Assembly: GCF_016836705.1 (NCBI RefSeq)
Contig: NZ_JAFCGY010000003.1
Location: 186,001 to 250,000, forward strand
DNA: 64,000 nt
Origin: Mesorhizobium caraganae
GTDB taxonomy: Bacteria > Pseudomonadota > Alphaproteobacteria > Rhizobiales > Rhizobiaceae
Direction: 5' to 3'
The translations under genes were made by a program, and so were the position numbers. Positions 35,294 through 43,943 of the stretch are shown piece by piece. Numbering within the stretch: position 1 is the first letter of the stretch; every line of letters starts with the position of its first letter. The notes under the pieces are model-generated. The model was given only the letters and a program-made list of their open reading frames with translations, was not told the origin of the DNA and did not search any database.

Positions 35294-36633
35294 TGGCTTT
35301 GTACCGGTTGCGCATGGAGTTCCAGTATCCAATCGGCATGATCGCCTTTTGGCGGCGCGAAATACCGAACATTCATGGAGAACGGTGACCCGGCCGCTGC
35401 CTCGCTCCCTCCGGTGGAAGGATCAACCCAGCGAGCCGAGACCTGCTGTCCGGCTAGCCCTGCAAGGTCAAGGGTAACCCCCCTCCCATTGGGAAGGTAA
35501 ACGAGTGCGAGCGACCCATCCTTGGTCCGCGAAGACATTGTCCGGGCGTGATAGTTGCCCTGTCCTCCGATAAGGAAATCACTGCTCGTATCAGGTTCGA
35601 GCTCCCACCATCTGATCGACGAAAAAAATTGATGGAGAACCTGCATGCTCCTTGCCCCTGGACTGTCGAGCTCCTTTTGCCAGGTCATTTCGGCTGGCCA
35701 GAGGCCTGGGCCGCCGAAGTGCCAGATCGGGTTGTTGCCGAACACGTGTCCGGAAGCCCCTGAAAGAATCGCCTGGTAGGCCTGCACCCGCACACGATGC
35801 GCGTCCGCGCCGAACTCGTTTTCGTAGGCACTCTCCATAAGGAAAAAAGGCATGTCGCCTGAGGCGTGCTGGACAAGGGCCGCCGCGTGGACGGGTTCAT
35901 AGGTGTAGACATTGTTCACGGAAAGCCACGGTTCGCCCCGCCAGTCGTCCAGAGCCGCCGTTTCGGGCGCGTTGTGCGCGGTTTGCAAGGCACCCGGATC
36001 GGTTTCCCGGATCCCTTCCGCGACCGCCCTGACCAGGCTCTTGTCCGGCGGATTGTAGTCGCCGCCCTCCACCCAGATGATGTTTCCGAGGCCGCCATAG
36101 CGCTGTCCGACGAATCGGCCGTAGGCTCGCAGGCTTTTCTCGCCGGCGGCGGCCATCTCCTGGTACCAGCCCTGGTCCCCGCCGCGATAGCCGAGATAGG
36201 AAGGGACGAGCAGCACCACGAAACCCAGGTCGCGCGCCCTGCGCAAGACCCAGTCGGCATGCCTGAAATAGGCTTCGTTGGGGGCGCTGAAGTCGCCATC
36301 GCGAAGGAAAGGGCGATCGCCATATGCATTGGCGGGAGCGTTGCGGGCAAAGCGATGCTCGATGAGGTTGATCAGCACCACGTTGAACCCGCGTGCCCGC
36401 CGGTCACGGAGGTAGACATCCGCATCCTCGCGAGTCAGATCGGCGATCAGCGACCACGCGGCGTCGCCATTGACCAGAAAGGCACAGCCGGCAGCGTCTT
36501 CCAGATATCGCTTGCCAGGTTCCACGCGCAGAGGGAACGGCTGCTGGGCCGCCATGGGCGGTTCGCAGGCTTGGCCGACCAGAGTCGTCGCAGCCAGCAG
36601 GCAAAATGCTAGACCACAGAAGCGCAGATCCAT
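35290..36633 (-). CDS. Secreted DUF4038 (apiosidase-like) glycoside hydrolase
   Basis: A 447-aa protein with a signal peptide (residues 1-22). DUF4038 proteins are TIM-barrel glycosidases related to GH140 apiosidase-like enzymes. Typical elements are FLVNGDAAWSLIADLTREDA, RGFNVVLINLIEHRF, NIIWVEGGDYNPP and FFLMESAYENE, the last two probably carrying the catalytic acids. The C-terminal about 90 residues form the beta-sandwich domain common in these proteins. It should act in the periplasm or outside on a polysaccharide, perhaps the product of this locus. It is the middle gene of an operon. Confidence 0.83.
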   Translation of the reverse strand: MDLRFCGLAFCLLAATTLVGQACEPPMAAQQPFPLRVEPGKRYLEDAAGCAFLVNGDAAWSLIADLTREDADVYLRDRRARGFNVVLINLIEHRFARNAPANAYGDRPFLRDGDFSAPNEAYFRHADWVLRRARDLGFVVLLVPSYLGYRGGDQGWYQEMAAAGEKSLRAYGRFVGQRYGGLGNIIWVEGGDYNPPDKSLVRAVAEGIRETDPGALQTAHNAPETAALDDWRGEPWLSVNNVYTYEPVHAAALVQHASGDMPFFLMESAYENEFGADAHRVRVQAYQAILSGASGHVFGNNPIWHFGGPGLWPAEMTWQKELDSPGARSMQVLHQFFSSIRWWELEPDTSSDFLIGGQGNYHARTMSSRTKDGSLALVYLPNGRGVTLDLAGLAGQQVSARWVDPSTGGSEAAAGSPFSMNVRYFAPPKGDHADWILELHAQPVQSQ

Positions 36634-36662
36634 GACGGCCCAGCCCCCTATTCAGCCGCAGA

Positions 36663-38111
36663 CTAGTTTGCCATTTCGGCGGCGGGGGCCGTTTTCGCGG
36701 TCGCGGCGAGATGGACAGCATACTTGTCGATGAATTCGCTGGAGGTGATCATGCCGCGGGCTATGGAATCCCTCGACATCGAGCCGTCCCGCAGCTGTTT
36801 GGAATAGACGTCCAGCCCGTACCCGTCGCCGTCCCTGTCCATGAGCAGCCGGTACAGGAAGGCGACATAGCCACGGTCGGTCAGGCCGATGATGGAATAC
36901 TTCCTCAGGAATTCCCGCGAATGCATCAGGTCGATCATCATTTTGGGGACATCGGCCGAGCCGTCGTCAAGGGCCGCGGACCACCGTTCGATATCTTCGT
37001 CGTTCGCCTTGCGCCCCAGTATCAGGCAATGACTGAAACTCGCCTGGCGCATCGTGGCGGTCACGATCTTGTCGCTGTCCGCGAAATCGCAACCGCGCTC
37101 CGGCCTGGGCAACGGCCGCGGGCCGAGTATCAAGTCCCTCACCGCAATGTATGCGGCCTTAGGCCCTGCCGGGCTCCAGCCGCGGTCCGCGGAGCCGACA
37201 AGCCTGACCAACCCCATTGATGCTTCGAAGTCGGGCGCCCAATAGGTTTCGTCCAGAAGCTCATAGATGTGAGCGGCTTCCACGTTGTACTTGGTCTGCA
37301 GCTGGCGCAGCCGCAGCATTGACTGCATCAGTCCTTCGGCCTGCTGTCTTTCGCTTTGCCGGCTTCCGTAAGGATTGTTGAATTCGGTGACCCAGATCGG
37401 TTTCCCGTAGCTGGCGAGCACCTTGAAGGCGGGCTCGGGATTCTCGCCGTACATATGCCAGACCGAGATGTCCCATTTGATGCCGTCCTGCTTCATTCGT
37501 TCGAACGCCCCGGTGTGGCCCCACCCTGCAGTGCCGATCGCCTTGCGGATGCCCGGGTCGACTCCGCTCATGCCGTCGGACAATCCTTTCAGGACGGCGC
37601 TGACCTTGGCCCAGCGCGGGCCGAAATAGTCCAGCACTCCGGTGCCGCCGGCCGGACCCCATTCGCAGGGATACGTGGTGCCGTCGTCGCGCTTCTCGCA
37701 AGCTTTGATGATGGCGTAGTTTTCCATCTCGTTGCCCAGTTCCCAGGCACGGATGTCATCCTTGAACCGGGATCCGAATGCGACTGCTAGAGCGCGCGCC
37801 TTGCCGTAGAGCTCATCGGTGCTGTCTTTATCGAGGTCGACGTTGCCGGGCGTGATGACGGGCAGCACCTCGATGCCGTGCTTCTTGCCCTCTGCCACGA
37901 GTTCCGCCAGCCTGTCCGCTGAAGAAATGTCGGAAATGTTCACGCGGTAGGACTTCATCCCCAGGTCTTCGAGGTAGTCGAACTGACGCTCGATCGCGAT
38001 GCCTGGATAGGCTGTAATCGGGTGGCCGTTAGCCCCCCAGAGAATGTCGCCGAAGGCCGACGAGGCCATGGCAAGCAGGCAAGCCGCCCCGATCAACGCA
38101 CGTTTCAACAT
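36663..38111 (-). CDS. Secreted clan GH-A glycoside hydrolase with C-terminal DUF4214
   Basis: A 482-aa protein with a signal peptide ending near ASSAFG (residue 21). The catalytic domain (about 22-340) is a TIM barrel with a clan GH-A pair: acid/base Glu128 in AWELGNEMEN and nucleophile Glu243 in IWVTEFNNPYG. The last about 100 residues match DUF4214 (EFLRKYSIIGLTDRGYVAFL, then YRLLMDRDGDGYG), a domain found in secreted proteins, with a calcium-loop-like DRDGDG. ATG 38111 is preferred because the signal peptide begins there. It opens the operon with the DUF4038 hydrolase and pyruvyl transferase. Confidence 0.8.
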   Translation of the reverse strand: MLKRALIGAACLLAMASSAFGDILWGANGHPITAYPGIAIERQFDYLEDLGMKSYRVNISDISSADRLAELVAEGKKHGIEVLPVITPGNVDLDKDSTDELYGKARALAVAFGSRFKDDIRAWELGNEMENYAIIKACEKRDDGTTYPCEWGPAGGTGVLDYFGPRWAKVSAVLKGLSDGMSGVDPGIRKAIGTAGWGHTGAFERMKQDGIKWDISVWHMYGENPEPAFKVLASYGKPIWVTEFNNPYGSRQSERQQAEGLMQSMLRLRQLQTKYNVEAAHIYELLDETYWAPDFEASMGLVRLVGSADRGWSPAGPKAAYIAVRDLILGPRPLPRPERGCDFADSDKIVTATMRQASFSHCLILGRKANDEDIERWSAALDDGSADVPKMMIDLMHSREFLRKYSIIGLTDRGYVAFLYRLLMDRDGDGYGLDVYSKQLRDGSMSRDSIARGMITSSEFIDKYAVHLAATAKTAPAAEMAN

Positions 38112-38481
38112 TTCAGTGCCCCGGTTTTCACCAGACTGCAACACTACCCTCGTCGCGGATCGCAACAATCTGTCTATATTGGGAGACCGCCCTCATCCGG
38201 CTACGTCTTTCGAATGCGGCCAATAGCCTTTGGGCGCTATGTGTGACGGCGCAACTCAGTACAGGGCGACCGCTTTCGAGACCTTCGCGGGATGCAGTGT
38301 TTTGCAGCCGGAGAAGCGAGTTCAGGCGCCCCTCCGGTCTCAACCGAATGTGGGACGGACCTACTTCCTTTTGGCTTCTACTTCGAACCGCCGGCCTATG
38401 TTCTTCTGCCTTGAGATCGGCGGGCGGACCCGGACGTCATCTTCGGCGCTTGTTCACTCGCAGCCGGCATCCAGGATCATC
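38112..38481. promoter_or_regulatory. 370-bp divergent intergenic region between hydrolase operon and wzx
   Basis: It must contain the promoters of the hydrolase operon (minus) and the flippase gene (plus). An open frame continues upstream of the flippase ATG from 38230 but lacks a membrane-protein character or ribosome site, so it is treated as non-coding. No repeats stand out. Confidence 0.4.
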
Positions 38482-39933
38482 ATGAGCGTCAAACGCGCAC
38501 TTCTGCTGAGCACGGGCGATCGTTACATCGTAATCGGCTTGAACTTTGTCACCGTCGCGGCCGTTTCCCGCATCCTGACCCCCGAGGAGATCGGCATTTC
38601 GGTGATCAGCCTGGCAATCCTCGGCATCGCGCTGTCGGCGCGGGAATTCGCCAGTTCGAGTTTCATGATCCAACGTCCGGTTCTGAGCGGGGAGGACATT
38701 CGCGGGACCTTCAGCCTGATGCTCGCCCTCACGGCGGCAGTCGCAGCCTTTCTGGTTGTGGCCGCTCCGGCGCTCGCGTCCTCCTTCCATGAAGAAAAAC
38801 TGGTGCCTTATCTTCGGCTGGTGTCTGTGTGCCTTTTCGTCGAATTGGTCTCTATCCAGATCGTCACCCTGATGCGCCGTGAAATGGCTTTCGGAAAGGT
38901 CGCCATGATCAACGTTGCCGGGGCGGCCACTGGAGGAGTTGTTACCGTCGCGCTGGCGCTGACGGGGTTCAGCTATATGAGCTTTGCCTGGGCTTGGCTG
39001 GCGAGCAGCGCGGTCACCGGCGTGTTGGCCCTGGCGCTGCGCCCGGATTTCTGGATGTTCAAGCCGACGTTCAAGCAATGGCGCGAGATAGCCGCCTTCG
39101 GCGGCTACAATGGCGCCATCGTGTTCCTCTACAGGGCCTACGAGGCCTTGCCCCTCCTGTTGCTCGGCCGTGTCCTGTCGCCCCATGCGGCGGCGCTCTT
39201 CAGCCGCGGGCTGACGGTGTGCCAGATACCCGACAAACTGATCCTCGGCGGAGCCATGGCGGTCGTGCTTCCGGTTTTTTCGGCCTCGGCCAGGCAGGGC
39301 GGAGACCTTAAACGATCCTATCTGCATGCCATTGAAATCATCACCGGACTTCACTGGCCGGCATTGCTGGCCGTCGCCGCGCTGTCCTATCCCGTCGTGG
39401 ACATCGTGCTCGGCCACCAATGGCGGGCTGTTGCACCGTTGGTGCAAGTCATCGCGCTGGCGTCGCTTTTCACCTTCAGCTTCGAGCTGAACCATCCCGT
39501 GATGATGGCAATGGGCTCGATCAGGGACATGTTCGTGAGGTCGCTGATCGTCGTCCCCGTCTCGGCAGTCGTCATGACGGCCGCGGTCCTGCTTGCCGGA
39601 CTTATGGGCGCCGCGCTGAGCCTGATGTTCATTGTACCGTTCCAGGCCTTTGTGTCCTTGAGTTTCGTGCGTCGCAGACTTTCGCTGCGGTGGGACGAGA
39701 TAGCTGTCGCCGTCCGAAAGAGCGTCGTCGTCGCCATGTTGACCACACTCGGCCCGCTGGGCATGATCGTTGCCGGCGGCTTCAGCTTCGACCTGTCGTT
39801 GGGACAGGCAATATTCGCCGGGTGTCTTGCCGCGGCCGGCTGGCTGGCCGGAGTGTTCGTGACCAGCCACCCCTTGTTCGACGAAATCGTGAATGCCGGT
39901 CGAATATTCCGCAACGCAGTTGCTCCAGCATAA
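38482..39933 (+). CDS. Wzx-type oligosaccharide flippase
   Basis: A 483-aa MATE/MOP superfamily protein with about 12-14 hydrophobic helices. The N-terminus KRALLLSTGDRYIVIGLNFV and the SRILTPEEIGISVISLA segment are typical of PST-type flippases, which move the lipid-linked repeat unit from the cytoplasmic to the periplasmic leaflet. ATG 38482 is the first plausible start for the membrane protein, with AGGA upstream. Alone on the plus strand amid minus-strand genes. It should act before the polymerase fusion. Confidence 0.9.
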   Translation: MSVKRALLLSTGDRYIVIGLNFVTVAAVSRILTPEEIGISVISLAILGIALSAREFASSSFMIQRPVLSGEDIRGTFSLMLALTAAVAAFLVVAAPALASSFHEEKLVPYLRLVSVCLFVELVSIQIVTLMRREMAFGKVAMINVAGAATGGVVTVALALTGFSYMSFAWAWLASSAVTGVLALALRPDFWMFKPTFKQWREIAAFGGYNGAIVFLYRAYEALPLLLLGRVLSPHAAALFSRGLTVCQIPDKLILGGAMAVVLPVFSASARQGGDLKRSYLHAIEIITGLHWPALLAVAALSYPVVDIVLGHQWRAVAPLVQVIALASLFTFSFELNHPVMMAMGSIRDMFVRSLIVVPVSAVVMTAAVLLAGLMGAALSLMFIVPFQAFVSLSFVRRRLSLRWDEIAVAVRKSVVVAMLTTLGPLGMIVAGGFSFDLSLGQAIFAGCLAAAGWLAGVFVTSHPLFDEIVNAGRIFRNAVAPA

Positions 39934-39963
39934 TTGTCGGCGCCATTGCGACGGAAGGCCGTT

Positions 39964-41109
39964 TCACGCTTTTCCTGGAATTGCTCCGGCAGTCAGCAGT
40001 TCCCTCCATTGCTGCAGGAACCGATCCTTTGTTGCAGCTGACGCTGTCTCGCGCAGCGAGCGGCTTGTTTGCGCTTTCTCCGCGGCGCTTCGCGAAAGCG
40101 CTTTCCCCATAGCTTCCGCGATCGCGGCGGGACTATCCGGCTGCACCTGCGCGCAAACGCCTCCGACGGCCTCCACGAGGGCGCTGCCGGCGGACACCAT
40201 CGGCAGCAGCCCCATATGGGCGGCCTCCAGTGCCGGCATGCCGAAACCCTCGAGAAGGCTCGGCAGCACGAATGCCTCGGCATTTGCGTAGAGCCAGCGC
40301 AACTGCGCGTCGGGAACGTATCCCATGAGCCTCACACCCGGAACGGTGCCTGCGAGTTCCGCTATCTCCGCATAGCCGTCGCCGCGCGATCCGCACAGCA
40401 GATATCCGACCCCCTGGCGATGGAAGCCGCCGTCTCGATACGCCTTCAGGGCCGCGACCTGGTTCTTGCGGGTTTCGAACGCGCCAACTGTGAGAAAGAA
40501 CAGACCGTTGACGCCGGGGACCGCCTCCGCCGGACCATTGAACAGTTCGGTGCGCAGATAGAGCGGGATTGTCTTCAGGAACCGGAAAGCGGACCCGAAA
40601 AGGATCTCGAAGTGGTGCGCCGAGAAATTGCTGACGAAAACGACGCCGGGACCAACGCGTCGTATTTTCTCGTAGGCAAGACGATAGTTGGCGCAGGTCC
40701 GTTCGTCGTAGAGTTCGCCATGCGTCAGCGGGCCGACATCGTGGCAAAGGACAATATCGTTCTCCGTCAGGCGTGACCTCAGGACGTAGAGCGGGTCCAG
40801 GAACAGCCGGGTGCCGCGTTCGTCGACCTTGTCACGGATCAGGAAGATTTCGCTGTCCTGGAGCCAGTTGATCTCCAGCATCATGAGACGGGCGACAATC
40901 TTGCGGACCAGGCCCTCGGGGGCGAAGGAACCCAGCCGCCAATACCGGATCCCCGCCCTGCCGGGGACGAATTCCTGGGTCAGGTCCTTGGCGATGTGAT
41001 AGGCTCCGGTCCTATTCAGGATCGACAGCGAGTTGTCGAAGAGAACCGTCTTGGAGGATGTCCCTCCGCTCGCGGCGTGTAATCTGTCCAGGTCGATCCG
41101 CTCGTTCAT
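39964..41109 (-). CDS. Glycosyltransferase family 4 protein (first copy)
   Basis: A 381-aa GT-B enzyme. The donor-site motif is SLLEGFGMPALEAAHMG (EX7E), preceded by FFLTVGAFETRKN and YVPDAQLRWLYANAEAFVLP. The N-terminal acceptor domain has NRTGAYHIAKDL and DIVLCHDVGPLTHGELYD. Retaining transfer, often of mannose, rhamnose or glucose from a nucleotide sugar, is expected. It converges on wzx with a 30-nt gap and is preceded on its own strand by another family 4 gene. Confidence 0.9.
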   Translation of the reverse strand: MNERIDLDRLHAASGGTSSKTVLFDNSLSILNRTGAYHIAKDLTQEFVPGRAGIRYWRLGSFAPEGLVRKIVARLMMLEINWLQDSEIFLIRDKVDERGTRLFLDPLYVLRSRLTENDIVLCHDVGPLTHGELYDERTCANYRLAYEKIRRVGPGVVFVSNFSAHHFEILFGSAFRFLKTIPLYLRTELFNGPAEAVPGVNGLFFLTVGAFETRKNQVAALKAYRDGGFHRQGVGYLLCGSRGDGYAEIAELAGTVPGVRLMGYVPDAQLRWLYANAEAFVLPSLLEGFGMPALEAAHMGLLPMVSAGSALVEAVGGVCAQVQPDSPAAIAEAMGKALSRSAAEKAQTSRSLRETASAATKDRFLQQWRELLTAGAIPGKA

Positions 41110-41313
41110 CGTGCTCTCCCGGAGATCAGTCGGGCCATTCGCGGGGCTGCGAAAGCCTCGCGCCGCAGAAACCCGAAATGAGGGGCCCTAAAGGTTCCTC
41201 ATCAACGGTCATCATCTCTCTCCGCATCGACTTCCGCATATTTATGGAAGCCCTCACGCGGCTTCGAACAACTCGGTCAGTCCTATCCCTTCGGAAGGCC
41301 TCCTGCCGCAGAC

Positions 41314-41347
41314 TCTCTTCCGATCAACTGTCTCTTCCGATCAACTG
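41314..41347. repeat. 17-bp tandem duplication across a stop codon
   Basis: TCTCTTCCGATCAACTG occurs twice in direct succession (41314-41330 and 41331-41347). The stop codon of the glycosyltransferase gene at 41341 lies in the second unit, so the duplication leaves the protein unchanged and adds a copy of the gene end downstream. It looks like a recent slippage event. Confidence 0.85.
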
Positions 41348-42618
41348 TCGAACTCCCCGAAGTCGGCGTCGACCTGTATCATGAGTTCGAGGTACTTCCA
41401 GGCGATCCACCGCCAGGAATAACTGTTCGCCCTGGCGGATCCCTTGGTTACCAGCCACTCGCGCAAGGCTGGGTTGAGCATCAGTTGGCGGACCTTTTCG
41501 GCCCAGCAATGGACGTCGTCGGGATCGGCATAGAGTGCCGAATCCCCGCAGATTTCCGGGAGGCACGGCGAGGTCGAGGCCACGACAGGGCAGCCCGACG
41601 CCATCGCTTCGATGGCGGGTAGCCCAAAACCCTCGATGCGTGACGGGAATAGGAAGCACAGGGCGCCTTCGAGCGCCTTCTTGAAATCGTCGTCCCCTAT
41701 GCGGCCAAGGAGGACGATGTTGGCGGGCATTTCCGGGACGTGGCGCAGGATCGCGGTCTCGTCGACATCGCCTGGCATCCAGAGATCGAGACCCATCCCA
41801 TCGAGAACCGGGGCCAGCTTGGCGAGAAGCCCCATATTCTTGTATTCCTGATCCCGCCTTCCAAGGCAGAGGACATATGGCCTGCCGCAGTCGACGGCCA
41901 GTGACGATCTCGCTGCATTCCATCTCTTCGTATGATCGCTGCCGTTGTAGGTGACGACGATGTTTTCGTCCGGCGCGACGCCGAACTCCACCAGATGGCT
42001 GCGCGAGAGTTGCGAGACGGTGGTGATGCGGGCGGCCCGCCTGCCGAGCGCCGGCAGGATCAGGCGGTGCGCCCAGCGGAAACCCCGCCCGTAGCTCGAC
42101 GGCATCAACCTGGTGTGCATATCGTGGATGCACGCGATCTGGCGCCTCAGTGCGACGGGAGCGAGGTTGCAGAAGCTCAGCAATCCCCCAGGCACGTGCC
42201 AGGGCAACTGCGCCTGCACCCAGAACTGGGGGAGGCGCGGCCTCCTGAATTCAGGAACGACCCGGACGGGGATGGCATCGAGGCGGAAAGGTCCCGAAAG
42301 CGCACGCGGCACCACGAGATCGATCTCCAGGTCGCGACTAAGCGGATGCCCTTCCGAAATGAGAGCGTCGAGGGCCATGGTCACCTCGCGGGCGTAGCGG
42401 GCAACTCCGGTCTGCCCAAGAGTCGTGAAGTCTCCGTTTATCGTCCAGCGCCGTCTCGGCGCTTCCCGGTTCGCCCACGCCAAAGCGGAATGGCCGATCG
42501 CGGATTCGGCACCACCGGCGCTCGATCTCGCCGGCGGTGTCTCGGGGCGATGGCCATTCAACCGTCCGGCCGATCTTGGTAGTGGCGGCACTGTCGTTTC
42601 GAACTCAAATTCACCCAT
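41341..42618 (-). CDS. Glycosyltransferase family 4 protein (second copy)
   Basis: A 425-aa GT-B enzyme with the donor motif SRIEGFGLPAIEAMASG and YVLCLGRRDQEYKNMG. Its N-terminal core RRRWTINGDFTTLGQTGVAR closely resembles that of the neighbouring divergent gene (RRWTINGRFLSQPTTGVQR), so the two are paralogues, probably by duplication. The first 55 residues are polar, Pro/Ala-rich and unlike the family, so the true start may be internal. A 17-bp duplication covers its stop codon. Confidence 0.88.
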   Translation of the reverse strand: MGEFEFETTVPPLPRSAGRLNGHRPETPPARSSAGGAESAIGHSALAWANREAPRRRWTINGDFTTLGQTGVARYAREVTMALDALISEGHPLSRDLEIDLVVPRALSGPFRLDAIPVRVVPEFRRPRLPQFWVQAQLPWHVPGGLLSFCNLAPVALRRQIACIHDMHTRLMPSSYGRGFRWAHRLILPALGRRAARITTVSQLSRSHLVEFGVAPDENIVVTYNGSDHTKRWNAARSSLAVDCGRPYVLCLGRRDQEYKNMGLLAKLAPVLDGMGLDLWMPGDVDETAILRHVPEMPANIVLLGRIGDDDFKKALEGALCFLFPSRIEGFGLPAIEAMASGCPVVASTSPCLPEICGDSALYADPDDVHCWAEKVRQLMLNPALREWLVTKGSARANSYSWRWIAWKYLELMIQVDADFGEFDS

Positions 42619-42679
42619 GTCTCCACCCCCGGTCCTTTCGGTACCTGGGCCAGACTAACATTCGCAGCCGCACTAAGGC

Positions 42680-42695
42680 CCTCAAACGTTTGAGG
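42680..42695. promoter_or_regulatory. 16-bp perfect palindrome, candidate operator
   Basis: CCTCAAACGTTTGAGG is a perfect palindrome in the short divergent region between two paralogous glycosyltransferase genes (42619-42812). The central AAACGTTT with a CpG axis is the layout typical of LacI-family operators, but no intact LacI-family gene was found in the window. It lies where it could control both genes. Confidence 0.5.
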
Positions 42696-42812
42696 TAGGC
42701 GCATTGTTCGACCTCGCCTATCCGGATGCTTCCCGTTTACCCGGATGACCCCATGGCCATGGTGACCCGGCGCCTTCGCAGCGCCACACTCGGGGCGACA
42801 AAGGGGGCCGCC

Positions 42813-43943
42813 ATGGCACGGCGCTGGACAATCAATGGGCGTTTTCTTTCCCAGCCGACAACGGGCGTCCAGCGTTATGCGCGCGAAGTCGTCCGCTCGC
42901 TCGACGCCTTGATCGCGGAACAGGACCCCCTCGCCCGCGGCCTCGAAGTCGGACTGCACTGTCCACCCGGCTCCGATGAGATCCCGTTGGCTTCCATCGA
43001 ACGCCGCGAGACCGGTCGCACGGGCGGCCATATCTGGGAGCAGACGCAGCTCCCGTTGTCCCTCGATGGAGGCGGACTGCTCAGCCTCTGCAACACGGGA
43101 CCACTGCTTTCTCGAAAGCATATCGTCTGCATCCATGATGCAAACGTTTGGAATGCGCCGCAGAGCTATTCGCGTGTCTTCAGGAGCTTCTACAGAACTT
43201 TGTTGCCGTGCCTCGGCAAGACGGCATGGCGTGTTTCGACGGTTTCCGAATACTCGCTGGGCGAACTGGTCCAACGGGGCGTTACCCCCGCGCAGCGGGC
43301 CTTTGTAGCCCCCAACGGCCATGAGCATGCTTTGCGATGGAGGCCTGAACACTCGGCAGGGATACGACTGGCGGGGTCGCGGGAAACCATCGTCATGATC
43401 GGCAGCACCGCACCCCACAAGAATGTGGGGCTTGTCCTGGACATGGCTGACCGCCTTGCCGAAGCCGGGCTCAGGATAGCGATTGTCGGCATGTCGGATT
43501 CTCGTGTTTTCAAGTCAGGACCAACCAGCGCAAAAGCCCGAAACGTCCACTGGCTCGGCCGCATTTCCGATGGCGAGTTGGTTGCTCTCCTCGCGGACTC
43601 ACTATGCCTGGCTTTCCCCTCGCTCACCGAGGGCTTCGGCCTCCCCGCCCTCGAAGCGATGGCGGTCGGATGCCCGGTGGTGGTTTCCGACCGAGCCAGC
43701 CTGCCTGAAGTCTGCGGGAACGCAGCGCTCTTTGCTCCTCCGGACGACCCCGAGGCATGGTTCGACCGTTTCATGCAGTTGCGCAATTCTGAGGCCCTGC
43801 GGCTGCAGATGATAGGCAAGGGACGGGCGAGAGCGTCGGCATACAGCTGGAGAGCGACGGCCTTGCGCTATCTTGAGGCGATGGCCGCCGCCGACGGCGT
43901 CGACACGGAAACGAAGGTCGTCAGGGCTCGGGAGTTCACATGA
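42813..43943 (+). CDS. Glycosyltransferase family 4 protein (third copy)
   Basis: A 376-aa GT-B enzyme with IGSTAPHKNVGLVLDM and the donor motif SLTEGFGLPALEAMAVG. ATG 42813 is chosen because GGGGG precedes it by 5 nt and because the conserved RRWTINGRF core starts right after; in-frame ATGs at 42726 and 42753 would add up to 29 residues without a good ribosome site. It is a paralogue of the divergent gene to its left. Its 3' end overlaps the next gene on the opposite strand by 8 nt. Confidence 0.87.
   Translation: MARRWTINGRFLSQPTTGVQRYAREVVRSLDALIAEQDPLARGLEVGLHCPPGSDEIPLASIERRETGRTGGHIWEQTQLPLSLDGGGLLSLCNTGPLLSRKHIVCIHDANVWNAPQSYSRVFRSFYRTLLPCLGKTAWRVSTVSEYSLGELVQRGVTPAQRAFVAPNGHEHALRWRPEHSAGIRLAGSRETIVMIGSTAPHKNVGLVLDMADRLAEAGLRIAIVGMSDSRVFKSGPTSAKARNVHWLGRISDGELVALLADSLCLAFPSLTEGFGLPALEAMAVGCPVVVSDRASLPEVCGNAALFAPPDDPEAWFDRFMQLRNSEALRLQMIGKGRARASAYSWRATALRYLEAMAAADGVDTETKVVRAREFT

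Noticed and set aside
38437..39870. A 477-codon minus-strand frame opposite wzx
   Set aside because: Antisense to a well-supported flippase; His/Gln/Arg-rich with no domain.
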